Positions 23,057-32,949 of a DNA stretch of 64,000 nucleotides are shown piece after piece. Each line of letters opens with the position of its first letter. Within the stretch, counting starts at the first letter, position 1. This DNA comes from Alphaproteobacteria bacterium (GTDB lineage Bacteria; Pseudomonadota; Alphaproteobacteria; Sphingomonadales; Sphingomonadaceae): positions 310,001-374,000 of the forward strand of contig VBAC01000001.1 of NCBI GenBank assembly GCA_005883305.1, in the 5' to 3' direction. The position numbers and the translations under genes were made by a program. A model generated the notes under the pieces. It worked only from the letters and a program-made list of their open reading frames with translations, had not been told where the DNA came from and did no database searches.

Positions 23057-24238
23057 CTACAGAACCTCGAACAGCCCCGCCGCGCCCATGCCGCCGCCGA
23101 CGCACATCGTGACCATCACGTATTTCGCGCCGCGGCGCTTGCCCTCGATCAAAGCGTGGCCGGTCATCCGCGCGCCCGACATGCCGTAGGGGTGGCCGAT
23201 CGAGATCGCGCCGCCGTTGACGTTCATGCGGTCGTTCGGAATTCCGAGCACGTCCTGGACGTAGAGCACCTGGACGGCGAAGGCCTCGTTCAGCTCCCAC
23301 AGGTCGATGTCGGAGACCTTGAGGCCGAACCGGTCGAGCAATGTGGGCACAGCGAAGACCGGGCCGATGCCCATCTCGTCGGGCTCGGTGCCGGCGGCGG
23401 CCATGCCGATGTAGCGGCCGAGCGGGGTGAGGCCGCGCTCGGCGGCGAGGCCCGCCTCCATGATCACCGAGGCCGAGGCGCCGTCGGACAGCTGCGAGGC
23501 GTTGCCGGCGGTGATGACCGCGTCGGGCCCCATCACCGGCTGGAGGCTCGACAGGCCCTCCAGCGTCGTGTCGGCGCGGTTGCCCTCGTCCCTGCCGATC
23601 GTCACTTCCTTTTTCGAGATCTCGCCCGTGACCTTGTCCTTGACCTGCATGGTCGCGGTGACGGGGACGATCTCGTCGTCGAACCTGCCGGCGGCCTGGG
23701 CGGCGGCGGTGCGCTGCTGGGATTGCAGGGCATAAGCGTCCTGCCGGTCGCGGCCGATGCCGTAGCGTTTCGCGACCACCTCGGCAGTGCCGATCATCGG
23801 CATGTAGACATCCTTGTGCATCGCCAGGAGTTCGGGGTCGGCGCCCAGCCGCATCTCTGGCGTCTGGACCATCGAGATCGATTCGACTCCGCCGGCGACG
23901 CAGACGTCCATCCGGTCGACGATCACCTGCTTGGCCGCGGTGGCGATCGCCATCAGCCCCGAGGCGCACTGGCGGTCGATCGACATTCCGGGAACGGTGA
24001 CGGGTAGCCCCGCGCGGAGCGCCGCGGTGCGCCCGATCGTCGCCTGCACGCCCTGCTGCAGCGCAGCGCCGATGATCACGTCGTCGACCTCGGCGGGATC
24101 GATCCCGGCGCGCTCGACCGCGGCGCGGATCGCGTGGGCGGCGAGCGTCGGCGATGGCGTGGCGTTGAACGCGCCGCGATAGGCCTTGCCGATCGGCGTG
24201 CGGGCGGTGGAGACGATGACGGCTTCGCGGTTGGACAT
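23057..24238 (-). CDS. Acetyl-CoA acyltransferase (thiolase)
   Basis: A 393-aa thiolase catalysing CoA-dependent cleavage of 3-ketoacyl-CoA (or the reverse condensation). Nucleophile C91 lies in [35 protein letters not shown] (catalytic His) and the C-terminal [10 protein letters not shown] (second Cys) are intact. It looks like a degradative fatty-acid-oxidation thiolase rather than PhaA, but this cannot be settled by motif. A MaoC-type gene precedes it by 13 nt and DUF805 follows by 2 nt. Confidence 0.92.
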   Translation of the reverse strand: MSNREAVIVSTARTPIGKAYRGAFNATPSPTLAAHAIRAAVERAGIDPAEVDDVIIGAALQQGVQATIGRTAALRAGLPVTVPGMSIDRQCASGLMAIATAAKQVIVDRMDVCVAGGVESISMVQTPEMRLGADPELLAMHKDVYMPMIGTAEVVAKRYGIGRDRQDAYALQSQQRTAAAQAAGRFDDEIVPVTATMQVKDKVTGEISKKEVTIGRDEGNRADTTLEGLSSLQPVMGPDAVITAGNASQLSDGASASVIMEAGLAAERGLTPLGRYIGMAAAGTEPDEMGIGPVFAVPTLLDRFGLKVSDIDLWELNEAFAVQVLYVQDVLGIPNDRMNVNGGAISIGHPYGMSGARMTGHALIEGKRRGAKYVMVTMCVGGGMGAAGLFEVL

Positions 24239-24251
24239 GGGGATTCTCCGA

Positions 24252-24707
24252 TCAGGTGAAGATCATGCCGATCCAGTCGGCGATCAATGCGGGCTTTTCC
24301 TCACCCTCGATCTCGACGGTGACGTTGTGGGTGAACTGAAACTGGCCGGGCCGCTTCTCCTCGAAGCTGGCCAGGACGAAGCGGCCGCGCACCCTTTTGC
24401 CGGCGCGCACCGGGGCGAGGAAGCGGACTTTCTCGAAGCCGTAATTGACGCCCATTTTGATGCTCTCGGGACGAAGCATCGAGTCGGCGGCGAAGCGGCT
24501 GAGCAGCGACAAAGTGAGGAAGCCGTGGGCGACTGTACCGCCGAACGGGGTCTTCGCCGCCGCCTCGGGATCGACGTGGATGAACTGCCTGTCCTCGGTG
24601 ATCTCGGCGAAGGCGTCGATCCGCGCCTGATCGACAAGGATCCAGTCGGACAGGCCGACTTCGCTGCCGACGCGACCCCTGATCTCTTCGATGCTGGCGA
24701 TGGGCAT
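24252..24707 (-). CDS. MaoC family dehydratase
   Basis: A 151-aa hot-dog-fold hydratase. [18 protein letters not shown] and the following [18 protein letters not shown] contain the Asp/His dyad segment of R-specific enoyl-CoA hydratases. Its place just upstream of the thiolase suggests a role in acyl-CoA metabolism. It is divergent from putA (start 24763), leaving 55 bp for both promoters. Confidence 0.88.
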   Translation of the reverse strand: MPIASIEEIRGRVGSEVGLSDWILVDQARIDAFAEITEDRQFIHVDPEAAAKTPFGGTVAHGFLTLSLLSRFAADSMLRPESIKMGVNYGFEKVRFLAPVRAGKRVRGRFVLASFEEKRPGQFQFTHNVTVEIEGEEKPALIADWIGMIFT

Positions 24708-24762
24708 GTTCGCGGTCTAGAGGGTCGCCCACACCAGACTCAAGCCCTGTGAGGAATGCCCC

Positions 24763-27700
24763 ATGGCTGACGCTACGGCATCGGCGCGTACCGAAATCCG
24801 CAAATTGCTCCGAGCGCCGGAGCCGGAGGTGCTAACGCCGCTGCTCCGCGACGCCGCGCTCGATTCGGCGGCGCGCGGGCGCGTCGAGAAACGCTCGCTC
24901 GCCATGCTCGGCGAGCTGCGCGCGGCGCAGGGCAAGGGATGGGTCAATCAGTTCCTGCAGGAATACCGCCTCAATACGCAGGAAGGCGTTGCGCTGCTCA
25001 GCCTCGCCGAAGCGTTCCTGCGCGTGCCCGATCCGGAGACCGCCGACGCCCTCATCGCCGACAAGCTCGGCGAGGGCGACTGGCGAAGCCACAAGGGCAA
25101 GTCCAATTCCAAGCTCGTCAATTCGGCGACCTGGGGCCTGGTCATCGGCCGCGCGCTGACCGGCGAGAGCGAGACGGCGAGCGCGCTCCGCAAGCTGATC
25201 GCCCGCACCGGCGAGCCGTTCGTCCGCACCGGGGTCGGCGCGGCGATGCGGATGATGGGTGAGATCTTCGTCATGGGCCGCACCATCGGCGAGGCGATCG
25301 AGCGGATGAAGAAGCGCGAGAACAAGGGCTTCACCGCCAGCTTCGACATGCTCGGCGAGGCGGCGCGGACCTTCCCCGACGCGACACGCTATTTCAAATC
25401 CTACGAGGACGCGATCCACGCCGTCGGCGCGGCGGCGGGCGAGGGCCATTCGATCTCGGTCAAGCTCTCCGCGCTCCATCCGCGCTACGAGGTCGCGCAA
25501 TACGACCGCTGCGTGCCGGCGCTGATCGAGCAGGTGGAGGCGCTGGCGTTGCTCGCGGCCAGATACGACATCCCCTTCACCATCGACGCCGAGGAGACCG
25601 AGCGGCTTGAGATGAGCCTCGATATCATCGCGGCGGTGGCGGGGCTTCCGGCGCTCAAGGGCTGGGACGGGCTCGGAATGGCGATCCAGGCCTATGGCAA
25701 GCGGGCGCGGCCGACCATCGCCTGGGCGAACGCGCTGGGAGCCAAGACCGGCCGGCGGATCGCGGCGCGGCTCGTCAAAGGCGCCTATTGGGACACCGAG
25801 ATCAAGCGGACGCAGGAGCAGGGGCTGGTCGATTATCCCCTGTTCACCCGCAAGGCGGCGACCGACGTCTCCTATCTGGCCTGCGCCAGGGACATGCTGG
25901 CGGCGAGGAACATCTACCCCGCTTTCGCCACCCACAACGCGCTGACCGTCGCGACCATTCTCGAATGGGCCGGCGACGCCCGCGACTTCGAGTTCCAGCG
26001 GCTGCACGGCATGGGCGAAGGGCTCTACGAGAGCCTGGTGCGCGAGCAGGGCTACCATACCCGCATCTACGCGCCGGTTGGCGGACATCGCGACCTTCTC
26101 GCCTATCTCGTCCGGCGGCTGCTCGAGAATGGCGCCAACTCCTCCTTCGTCCACCAGCTGGCGGACGAAAGGCTGAGCGACGCCGACCTTATCGCCGATC
26201 CGGTGGCCAAGATCGCCGCGGTCGGCGGCACGCGCCATCCCTCGATCCCGCTGCCGCACGATCTGTTCCAGCCCGAGCGCGAGAATAGCTGGGGCCTCGA
26301 CCTCAACGACCGTCCTGAGCTTGAGCGGGTCGCCGCGGCGGTCGCCGAGCCGCTCGATTTCGCGCCGACGCCGAGCCCGCCCGCCGAAGAGCTGGTGACG
26401 AGGGCGGTGAGCGGCTTTGAGGACTGGTCGAGGCGCAGCGTAGACGAGCGCGCCGCGTGCCTGGAGCGGCTCGCCGGCCTGCTCGAGCGTGACCGCGACA
26501 TGCTGATGCGGATCGCGGTGCAGGAGGCGAAGAAGACCATTCCCGACGCGCTCGCTGAGGTGCGCGAGGCGGTCGACTTCTGCCGCTATTACGCGGCGCA
26601 GGCGCGCGCCCACCTTCGGCCGGTCGAGCTTCCCGGTCCGACCGGCGAGCGCAACGTGCTCCGCATGGAGGGACGCGGCGCCTGGGTGTGCATCGCGCCG
26701 TGGAACTTCCCGCTGGCGATCTTCCTCGGCCAGGTTTCGGCCGCGCTCGCCGCCGGCAACAGCGTCGTCGCCAAGCCGGCCTCGCAGACGCCCGAGATCG
26801 CCGCTTATGCGGTCGGCCTCGCCCACGAGGCGGGCGTGCCCGAGGACGCCTTGATCCTCGCGGCGGGCCGGCGCGATTTGGGCCAGAAATTGATGGAGGA
26901 CGTCCGCATCGCCGGAGTCGCCTTCACTGGATCGACCGCCACCGCCAAGACCATCGCCCGAACCCTGATCGCCGACGACGCGCGCCCGATCATCCCGCTG
27001 ATCGCCGAGACCGGCGGGGTAAACGCGATGATCGTCGATTCGACCGCTCTGCCCGAGCAGGTCGTGCAGGACGTGGTGACCTCGGCCTTCCGCTCGGCCG
27101 GCCAGCGCTGCTCGGCGCTGCGCCTGCTCGTGCTGCAGGAGGATGTCGCGGAGCGGACGCTGGAGATGCTGATGGGGGCGATGGATTCGCTGGTCGTCGG
27201 CGATCCGGCCGATCCGCGCACCGACGTCGGCCCGGTGATCGACCGGCCGAGCTACGACAAATTGATGGGCCGGCGCGAGGAGATGAAGGACCGGATCATC
27301 CACACGCTCGATGCGCCCCGTTCCCCGGCGAAGGCCGGGGCCCAGGGCGAAGCCTCCGGCTCCTGGACCCCGGCCTCCGCCGGGGAACAGGGATTGTTCG
27401 TCCCGCCGACGCTGATCCGCATCGACCGGATCGAGGACCTCCAGGAGGAATGGTTCGGCCCGCTGCTTCATGTCACGACGTGGAAGGGCGGCGAGCTCGC
27501 CGAGACCGTGCGGCGGATCAACGCCTCGGGCTTCGGCCTGACCATGGGCCTGCACAGCCGCATCGCCCGCGCGGCGGAGACGGTCGAGGAGACCGGCACG
27601 GTCGGCAACCTTTACGTCAACCGCTCGATGATCGGAGCGATCGTCGGCTCGCAGCCGTTCGGCGGCGAGGGCCAGAGCGGCACCGGCCCCAAGGCCGGCG

Positions 27701-27807
27701 GCCCGCATTACCTGCCGCGCTTCTGCACCGAGCGGACGACGAGCACCGACACGACGAGCTCGGGCGGCAACGCGACCTTGCTCAGCCTGGAGGATGTCGG
27801 CTTCTAG
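24763..27807 (+). CDS. putA: Bifunctional proline dehydrogenase / L-glutamate gamma-semialdehyde dehydrogenase
   Basis: Oxidises proline to glutamate in two steps. The 1014-aa protein has the PRODH barrel (about 80-460; SVKLSALHPRYE, LVKGAYWDTEIK, FATHNALTV) and the aldehyde-dehydrogenase half (about 530-990; IAPWNFPLAIFLGQ, ETGGVNAMIVDST, catalytic C783 in AGQRCSALRLL). No ribbon-helix-helix repressor domain is visible at the N-terminus, so this form should be catalytic only. Residues about 853-876 (RSPAKAGAQGEASGSW and on) are encoded by a palindromic repeat element inserted in frame in a loop before FVPPTLIRIDRI. Divergent from the MaoC gene. Confidence 0.95.
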   Translation: MADATASARTEIRKLLRAPEPEVLTPLLRDAALDSAARGRVEKRSLAMLGELRAAQGKGWVNQFLQEYRLNTQEGVALLSLAEAFLRVPDPETADALIADKLGEGDWRSHKGKSNSKLVNSATWGLVIGRALTGESETASALRKLIARTGEPFVRTGVGAAMRMMGEIFVMGRTIGEAIERMKKRENKGFTASFDMLGEAARTFPDATRYFKSYEDAIHAVGAAAGEGHSISVKLSALHPRYEVAQYDRCVPALIEQVEALALLAARYDIPFTIDAEETERLEMSLDIIAAVAGLPALKGWDGLGMAIQAYGKRARPTIAWANALGAKTGRRIAARLVKGAYWDTEIKRTQEQGLVDYPLFTRKAATDVSYLACARDMLAARNIYPAFATHNALTVATILEWAGDARDFEFQRLHGMGEGLYESLVREQGYHTRIYAPVGGHRDLLAYLVRRLLENGANSSFVHQLADERLSDADLIADPVAKIAAVGGTRHPSIPLPHDLFQPERENSWGLDLNDRPELERVAAAVAEPLDFAPTPSPPAEELVTRAVSGFEDWSRRSVDERAACLERLAGLLERDRDMLMRIAVQEAKKTIPDALAEVREAVDFCRYYAAQARAHLRPVELPGPTGERNVLRMEGRGAWVCIAPWNFPLAIFLGQVSAALAAGNSVVAKPASQTPEIAAYAVGLAHEAGVPEDALILAAGRRDLGQKLMEDVRIAGVAFTGSTATAKTIARTLIADDARPIIPLIAETGGVNAMIVDSTALPEQVVQDVVTSAFRSAGQRCSALRLLVLQEDVAERTLEMLMGAMDSLVVGDPADPRTDVGPVIDRPSYDKLMGRREEMKDRIIHTLDAPRSPAKAGAQGEASGSWTPASAGEQGLFVPPTLIRIDRIEDLQEEWFGPLLHVTTWKGGELAETVRRINASGFGLTMGLHSRIARAAETVEETGTVGNLYVNRSMIGAIVGSQPFGGEGQSGTGPKAGGPHYLPRFCTERTTSTDTTSSGGNATLLSLEDVGF
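27320..27388. repeat. Palindromic repeat element inside putA
   Basis: Two 27-bp arms (27320-27346 and 27362-27388) are inverted copies with two mismatches. The arms begin GTTCCCCGGCGAAGGCCGGG, the same arm sequence as the intergenic copy at 37516-37619. The element is 69 bp, a multiple of three, and is translated in frame as part of PutA. Confidence 0.9.
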
Positions 27808-27813
27808 GCCGGC

Positions 27814-28785
27814 TCACGGTACGTAGGCGGTGAGGCAGGTTTCGGTATCGAAGCCGGCGGCCGCGGCCGCCAGGTCGAAGGCCAGCTCGTCCGGACCGGC
27901 AGTGGGGACTCGTCGCATCTCCATCGGCACGCGAATGCGCGTCACGCAAGTGTCGGCATTCGGATTTCCCGCCGCCAGCGGCGCATAGAAAACGAAGAAC
28001 GGTCGGATCTGTCGATAGGCGGCGGCGATCTGCTGTCGCCTCGCTTCGGGCATCCCGGGTACGGTGAAGGTCAGCCGGCCGTAGCGGGGCGCGTTCGCCA
28101 GCCCGCTTACCACCTTGCGCAGCGGTTCCCGCGAGGCGATGCCGAGATGATAGGAAAGTTCCGCGCCATCGGCGTCGGCTCGCCATTGGCCTGTCCGCAA
28201 GTCGCCATCGTCGCCTCCATGGCGGCTGCTCTCGCGATGGCTGGCAGGTGTCCCGGCCGGCACAAATTCCGCCCCGCCCGGAGCGGCCCGCATGACATAG
28301 GTCGGATACTGGCCGCCCCCGTCGACCAACTGGAGTCCCCCCGGGCCCAACCGGAGCGTGTATTCGAAGAAAAAGGCGTTTGGCACGTTGATCGTCAACA
28401 GCCCGGAAGCGCCCGCGTCCAACGCCGGAAAGGGGCCTGCGAAGCCCGGGACGGAAACGGCTTCGCCAAGTTCGTTCGACGGCACATCGAAATAGAAGGA
28501 CCCGGTCTGGAACGGGCGGTCGAAATCGAACCCGCCCAGCATCGTGCGCTGCCCCGCCGTCTCCCGGTTTCTGGCGGCCTCGGCTTCGGCCCGCGCCACG
28601 GCCGCTTTGTTCAGGGCACGCGAAGCCTGGTAGGTCGCCAGCGCGAAGCCCAGGATCGCGGTGATCAGGAAGGCGCGCCCCCAGCCCTTCGGGAAGGTCC
28701 ATTTGCCATCCTTGCCGAGCGTCAGTCCCAGCAATGCCCCGATAAAAACCAGGACCGGCCCTAAGTAGGCAAGAACGATCTCCAT
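27814..28785 (-). CDS. Membrane-anchored protein of unknown function
   Basis: A 323-aa protein with two N-terminal hydrophobic helices (about 2-22 and 36-52), an alanine/glutamate-rich coiled segment (about 55-80) and a large, probably periplasmic, domain with many beta-like stretches, ending in FDTETCLTAYVP. I recognise no family. Start ATG 28785 has a strong AAGGAGGG site 6 nt upstream; an in-frame start at 28851 would add an unlikely leader. It is convergent with putA (6-nt gap) and divergent from the CASTOR-like channel. Confidence 0.8.
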   Translation of the reverse strand: MEIVLAYLGPVLVFIGALLGLTLGKDGKWTFPKGWGRAFLITAILGFALATYQASRALNKAAVARAEAEAARNRETAGQRTMLGGFDFDRPFQTGSFYFDVPSNELGEAVSVPGFAGPFPALDAGASGLLTINVPNAFFFEYTLRLGPGGLQLVDGGGQYPTYVMRAAPGGAEFVPAGTPASHRESSRHGGDDGDLRTGQWRADADGAELSYHLGIASREPLRKVVSGLANAPRYGRLTFTVPGMPEARRQQIAAAYRQIRPFFVFYAPLAAGNPNADTCVTRIRVPMEMRRVPTAGPDELAFDLAAAAAGFDTETCLTAYVP

Positions 28786-28958
28786 GTCGGCCCTCCTTGG
28801 CGGTGAATAATTCGAGGAAGGCGAGCAAGGAAGCCCTATGGACGCCCCCATTCGGCAACGCCCTTTGCGAATCGGTCCGAAAAGCGCCTTTCCAAGCCCG
28901 GCAGGTCGGCTAAGTAATCCCTCCTTGGGTCCGTCGGCCCGAGCGGGGACATTTCGAC

Positions 28959-30857
28959 ATGAACAAGCCGACCTTGAGCGCGCGGCTGCGCTACGCTTTC
29001 GACAAGAGCATGGCGGGCGGAACGATCGCCCTGATCGGCTGGCTCGGCCTCGTCTCGCTGGTGCTGATCGCCATCGCCGGCGGCTTCCTCGCGCTGACCA
29101 GCATCGCGCCCGAGGGCGAGGGGCCGATGAGCTTCATCGAGGCGACCTGGGCCTCGCTGATGCGAACGCTCGATTCGGGCACGATGGGCGGCGACGCGGG
29201 CTGGGGTTTCAGGATCGTGATGCTGATGGTGACGCTCGCCGGCATCTTCGTCGTCTCGGCGCTGATCGGCGTCCTTTCGACCGGCCTCGAAAGCAAGCTC
29301 GACGAGCTGCGCAAGGGCCGCTCGGTCGTGCTCGAGAACGAGCATACGATCATCTTCAACTGGTCGCCGTCGATCTTCGACGTCATCTCCGAGCTGGTCA
29401 TCGCCAACGAGAGCCGGTCTAAGCCCCGGATCGTCGTCATGTCCGAGATGGACAAGGTCGAGATGGAGGACGAGATCGCGGCCAAGGTGCCCGACCTCAA
29501 GAACACCCGGATCATCTGCCGCAACGGCGACCCGACCGACCTTTACGACATCGGCATCGTCAACCCGCAGACCTGCCGCTCGGTCATCGTCCTTTCCCCC
29601 GATTCGGACGACGCGGATTCGCGGGTGATCAAGACGATCCTCGCGCTGGTCAACGATCCCAATCGGCGGCCGGAGCCCTATCTCATCGCCGCCGAGATCC
29701 GCGAGGCGCAAAATGCCGAGGTCGCGCGCGTGGTCGGCGGAAGGGAGGTCCAGCTGGTGCTCGCCGACGACCTGCTGTCGCGGATCGTCGCTCAGTCGAT
29801 GCGCCAGCCGGGGCTCAGCGCGGTCTATACCGAGCTGCTCGATTTCGACGGCTGCGAAATCTACACCACCGAGCAGCCGGACCTCGTCGGCAAGACGTTC
29901 GGCGATGCGCTCTTCTCCTACGAGACCAGCACTCTGCTGGGACTGTGCAGCGCCGACGGCGCGGTGACTCTGAACCCGCCGATGGACACGATGATCAAGG
30001 AGGGCATGAAGGCGATCATCATCGCCGAGGACGACGACCAGATCGAGACCAAGGAGCGCCGGGCGTCCGCCGTGCTCGCGGCGCAGGCGCCGGCCCCGTC
30101 GCTGGCCGCTCCGGAGCGAACCCTGATGTTCGGCTGGAACCGCCGCGGGCCGATGATCGCGCTCGAGCTGTCGCGTTACGTCGCCCCGGGATCGCTGCTG
30201 ACCATCGCCGCCGACACGCCCCAGATCGAGCAGGATTTCGAATCGCTCGTGCTCGCCAGCGACAATATGCGGGTCGAGCTCAAGCGCACCGACACCAGCC
30301 GTCGCTCGGAGATCGAGGCGCTCGATCCGGCCGGCTACGATCACATTCTCGTCCTCGGCTACAGCGACACGATGGCCGCGCAGCCGGCCGACACGCGCAC
30401 GCTCGTCACCTTGCTCCACCTGCGGCGGATCGCCGAGGACCAGGGAAAGCGGATCAGCGTCGTCAGCGAGATGATCGACGTCCGCAACCGCGAGCTGGCC
30501 GAGGTCGCCCGGATCGACGATTTCGTGGTCAGCAACAAGCTGGTCAGCCTGATGCTCGCCCAGGCGTCGGAAAACGAGCACCTCGAGGAAATCTTCAAGG
30601 ACCTGCTCGACGAGGAAGGCTCGGAAATCTGCCTTCGTCCGGCGTCGGACTACGTTCCGGTCGGCGAGACTCTGACCTTCTACGACGTCGCCGAGGCCGC
30701 CCGGGCGCGCGGCGAGGTGGCGATCGGCCACCACCGGCCGGGCGAGGTCGATGCCAACGACTCGCGGCGGATGGGCGGCATCGTTATCAACCCGCCGCGC
30801 GCGGAGCGGATCGCCTACAGCGCAAACGACAGGGTGATCGTGCTGGCGCGGGATTGA
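28959..30857 (+). CDS. CASTOR/POLLUX-type ion channel protein
   Basis: A 632-aa protein with two N-terminal TM helices (about 20-47 and 83-108) flanking a pore-like segment (SLMRTLDSGTMGGDAGWG), then two Rossmann/RCK-like regulatory halves (TIIFNWSPSIFDVISEL and TLMFGWNRRGPMIALELS start them). It matches the Castor and Pollux voltage-gated ion-channel family known from plant symbiosis and found in bacteria, where the gating ligand and ion are mostly unstudied. The start follows a 173-bp divergent spacer. A palindromic repeat lies after its stop. Confidence 0.88.
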   Translation: MNKPTLSARLRYAFDKSMAGGTIALIGWLGLVSLVLIAIAGGFLALTSIAPEGEGPMSFIEATWASLMRTLDSGTMGGDAGWGFRIVMLMVTLAGIFVVSALIGVLSTGLESKLDELRKGRSVVLENEHTIIFNWSPSIFDVISELVIANESRSKPRIVVMSEMDKVEMEDEIAAKVPDLKNTRIICRNGDPTDLYDIGIVNPQTCRSVIVLSPDSDDADSRVIKTILALVNDPNRRPEPYLIAAEIREAQNAEVARVVGGREVQLVLADDLLSRIVAQSMRQPGLSAVYTELLDFDGCEIYTTEQPDLVGKTFGDALFSYETSTLLGLCSADGAVTLNPPMDTMIKEGMKAIIIAEDDDQIETKERRASAVLAAQAPAPSLAAPERTLMFGWNRRGPMIALELSRYVAPGSLLTIAADTPQIEQDFESLVLASDNMRVELKRTDTSRRSEIEALDPAGYDHILVLGYSDTMAAQPADTRTLVTLLHLRRIAEDQGKRISVVSEMIDVRNRELAEVARIDDFVVSNKLVSLMLAQASENEHLEEIFKDLLDEEGSEICLRPASDYVPVGETLTFYDVAEAARARGEVAIGHHRPGEVDANDSRRMGGIVINPPRAERIAYSANDRVIVLARD

Positions 30858-30874
30858 GGGTCATAGCCCAACGC

Positions 30875-30957
30875 CGTCATTGCGAGCGAAGCGAAGCAAT
30901 CCAGTGCGGCCCCGGAGTCCCCTGGATTGCCGCGTCGCTACGCTCCTCGCAATGACG
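30875..30957. repeat. Palindromic repeat, CGTCATTGCGAG family, copy 1
   Basis: Inverted arms run CGTCATTGCGAGCGAAGCGA... to CCAG (30875-30904) and CTGGATTGC...CGCAATGACG (30922-30957). It lies between the converging CASTOR-like and outer-membrane protein genes. A second copy is at 57743-57814. Confidence 0.9.
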
Positions 30958-30964
30958 GGAGGGG

Positions 30965-31765
30965 CTAGAACCGCTTGGCGATGCCGACGTAGAGCTGCAC
31001 GTCGGCCGCCTCCTCGTTGAGACCCACATTCGCGCCGACGTCGAGCTGCAGATCGTCGTTCGGCATCCAGCCCGCCGAAAGGCCCGCCAGCATCTCGGTG
31101 GAATGGCCGGAAGGGTCCTCGTCCCGCCCCGCCGACAGCTCGATCGTGGCGCCGAGCGCGTCGGTGAGCGGGATGTCGAGGCCGATGATCCCGCTATAGG
31201 CGAAATGGCGGCCGTCGCCGTCCTCGTCGACCGCCGCGTCGGCCTCGGCGGTGACGCCGAGCGAGAAGCCGCCTGGAAGTTCGTAGCTCATCGGCACGAT
31301 CAGGCCGCCGCCCCAATCGCCCGCGCCGATTCCGTCGCTGCCGGTCGGCAGGGTCGCAAAAGGCATGAGCGCGATCGAGAAGCCGGAGCCGTCGGGATGA
31401 AGCAGGTTCTGGCGCGCCGCAACGAGCAGGTCGCCGACCCCGTCGGTGCTGTCCGCCACGATCCCCGAGCGGGTGCGGACGTGCGTGTAGGCGGTCCAGC
31501 CGAGCTGGACTTCGAGGCTGCCGGTGACTCCGTAGCGGAGCAGAACGTCGCCGGTGGCGATCTCGTCGCTCTCGTCCGCGCCGTCGCTATCGTGGGTCCA
31601 GTCGAGCAGACCGAGCTCCAGGGCGATGTGGCCGCGGTCGATCGTGCAGGCGGGCGTGCCGAGCCCGGGCCGGTCGGGGCAGAAGTCTCGAGTCTCCTGC
31701 GCAAGCGCTCCCCCGCCGCAGAAGGCCAGAGTCGCGGCGCCGGCGGCCGCCAACAATCTCTTCAT
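30965..31765 (-). CDS. Outer-membrane transporter-like protein (MetA-pathway phenol-degradation-type barrel)
   Basis: A 266-aa exported protein with a cleavable signal peptide (MKRLLAAAGAATLAFCGGG... ending near ALAQ). The rest alternates short amphipathic strands with Gly/Asp turns and ends in Phe (GIAKRF), as expected for a beta-barrel. The DFCPDRPGLGTPACTIDRG start of the mature part resembles the 'transporter' family PF13557. ATG 31765 is chosen for the signal peptide. It is 32 nt downstream of the MscS gene on the same strand. Confidence 0.75.
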   Translation of the reverse strand: MKRLLAAAGAATLAFCGGGALAQETRDFCPDRPGLGTPACTIDRGHIALELGLLDWTHDSDGADESDEIATGDVLLRYGVTGSLEVQLGWTAYTHVRTRSGIVADSTDGVGDLLVAARQNLLHPDGSGFSIALMPFATLPTGSDGIGAGDWGGGLIVPMSYELPGGFSLGVTAEADAAVDEDGDGRHFAYSGIIGLDIPLTDALGATIELSAGRDEDPSGHSTEMLAGLSAGWMPNDDLQLDVGANVGLNEEAADVQLYVGIAKRF

Positions 31766-31797
31766 TTTCGACACTGCCCCCTCGGTTGAACGATGGC

Positions 31798-32949
31798 TTA
31801 TGATCGACCGCCGGGCGCTTTGGAATCCTCTTTCGGCGGCTCCTGCGGGTAGGGCATGATCAAGGTCCCGTCCGGGGCCGCGGTGAAGGCCGTCTGGGTC
31901 GGGTTCGCGAACTGGATCCCTTCCTCGTTGAAGCGCTGAAGGACCGCGATCAGCACCTGGCTTCGAGCGTCGAACACCTTCTGCCAGACCTCTGATTTCA
32001 CGTCGAACTCGAAGGCGAAATCGAGGCTCGACGCGCCGTATCCGGTCATCCCGCAGCGCAGGAAGGTGCACTTGTCGACGCCGTCGATCACCTCCTTCAC
32101 GATGGCGGGGATTCGCGCGCACAGGTCCGGCGGCGTGTTGGTGATGATTCCGACGCTCTGCTGAATCCGGCGGCGGTTGAGCCGCGCCATGTTGTGAAGC
32201 TCCTTGCCGAGCAGATTGGTGTTGGAGATCACCACCTCCTCGCCGGTGATCGCGCGCACCCGGGTCGATTTGAGGCCGATATTCTCGACCGTGCCCGAGG
32301 TCGTGTCCCAGCGGATCGAATCGCCGCGGCGGAACGGCTTGTCGAAGATGATTGCCAGCGCCGCGAAGAGGTCGGCGAAGATTCCCTGCGCGGCGAGGCC
32401 GATGGCGATTCCGCCGATTCCGAGGCCCGCGATCAGCCCGGTGACGTTGACGCCCAGATTGTCGAGCACGACGACCACCGCGATGATGAAGATCGCCACC
32501 GATATGAGCACGCGGATCAGTCCGACCGCGCTGCCCAGTCCGCTGCTTTCCTCGACCCCGCCGGCGCGATGCTCGATCACTCCGAGCACGAGCTCGCGCG
32601 CCCACAAAGCGACCTGCAGAGTCATCGCCACGACGAAGATCACCCCGATCGTCTCGGCCACCGCCTCGGGCGCCTGTGCGTAGCCGGCCACCAGCCGGGC
32701 CGCGAGCGCGATCATGAACCACAGGCGCGTGCCGGCGAGGACTCGCCCGATCACCGTTCGCCAGCTTACCAGCTCTTCGTCGGTGCGGCAGATGCGCATG
32801 CCGAGCCACTTCACCCCCAGCAGGAGGAGGACGATAAGGGTCGCGGCGGCGGTTCCGAGCAGGATCTGGAGGCTATGGCCGGTCAGCCAGGCGATCATGT
32901 CGGCCCACAGCAATTGGGCCTGGGTGGAAAGCGATTGGGTTCGGATCAT
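31798..32949 (-). CDS. Mechanosensitive ion channel family protein (MscS-like)
   Basis: A 383-aa inner-membrane channel with about five helices. The pore helix region GVNVTGLIAGLGIGGIAIGLAAQ and the beta-domain FDKPFRRGDSIRWDTTSGTVENIGLKSTRVR are MscS hallmarks. It would release solutes on osmotic downshift. ATG 32949 overlaps the topoisomerase stop by 4 nt (ATGA), so the two are translationally coupled. The C-terminus ends in a proline-rich tail. Confidence 0.92.
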   Translation of the reverse strand: MIRTQSLSTQAQLLWADMIAWLTGHSLQILLGTAAATLIVLLLLGVKWLGMRICRTDEELVSWRTVIGRVLAGTRLWFMIALAARLVAGYAQAPEAVAETIGVIFVVAMTLQVALWARELVLGVIEHRAGGVEESSGLGSAVGLIRVLISVAIFIIAVVVVLDNLGVNVTGLIAGLGIGGIAIGLAAQGIFADLFAALAIIFDKPFRRGDSIRWDTTSGTVENIGLKSTRVRAITGEEVVISNTNLLGKELHNMARLNRRRIQQSVGIITNTPPDLCARIPAIVKEVIDGVDKCTFLRCGMTGYGASSLDFAFEFDVKSEVWQKVFDARSQVLIAVLQRFNEEGIQFANPTQTAFTAAPDGTLIMPYPQEPPKEDSKAPGGRS

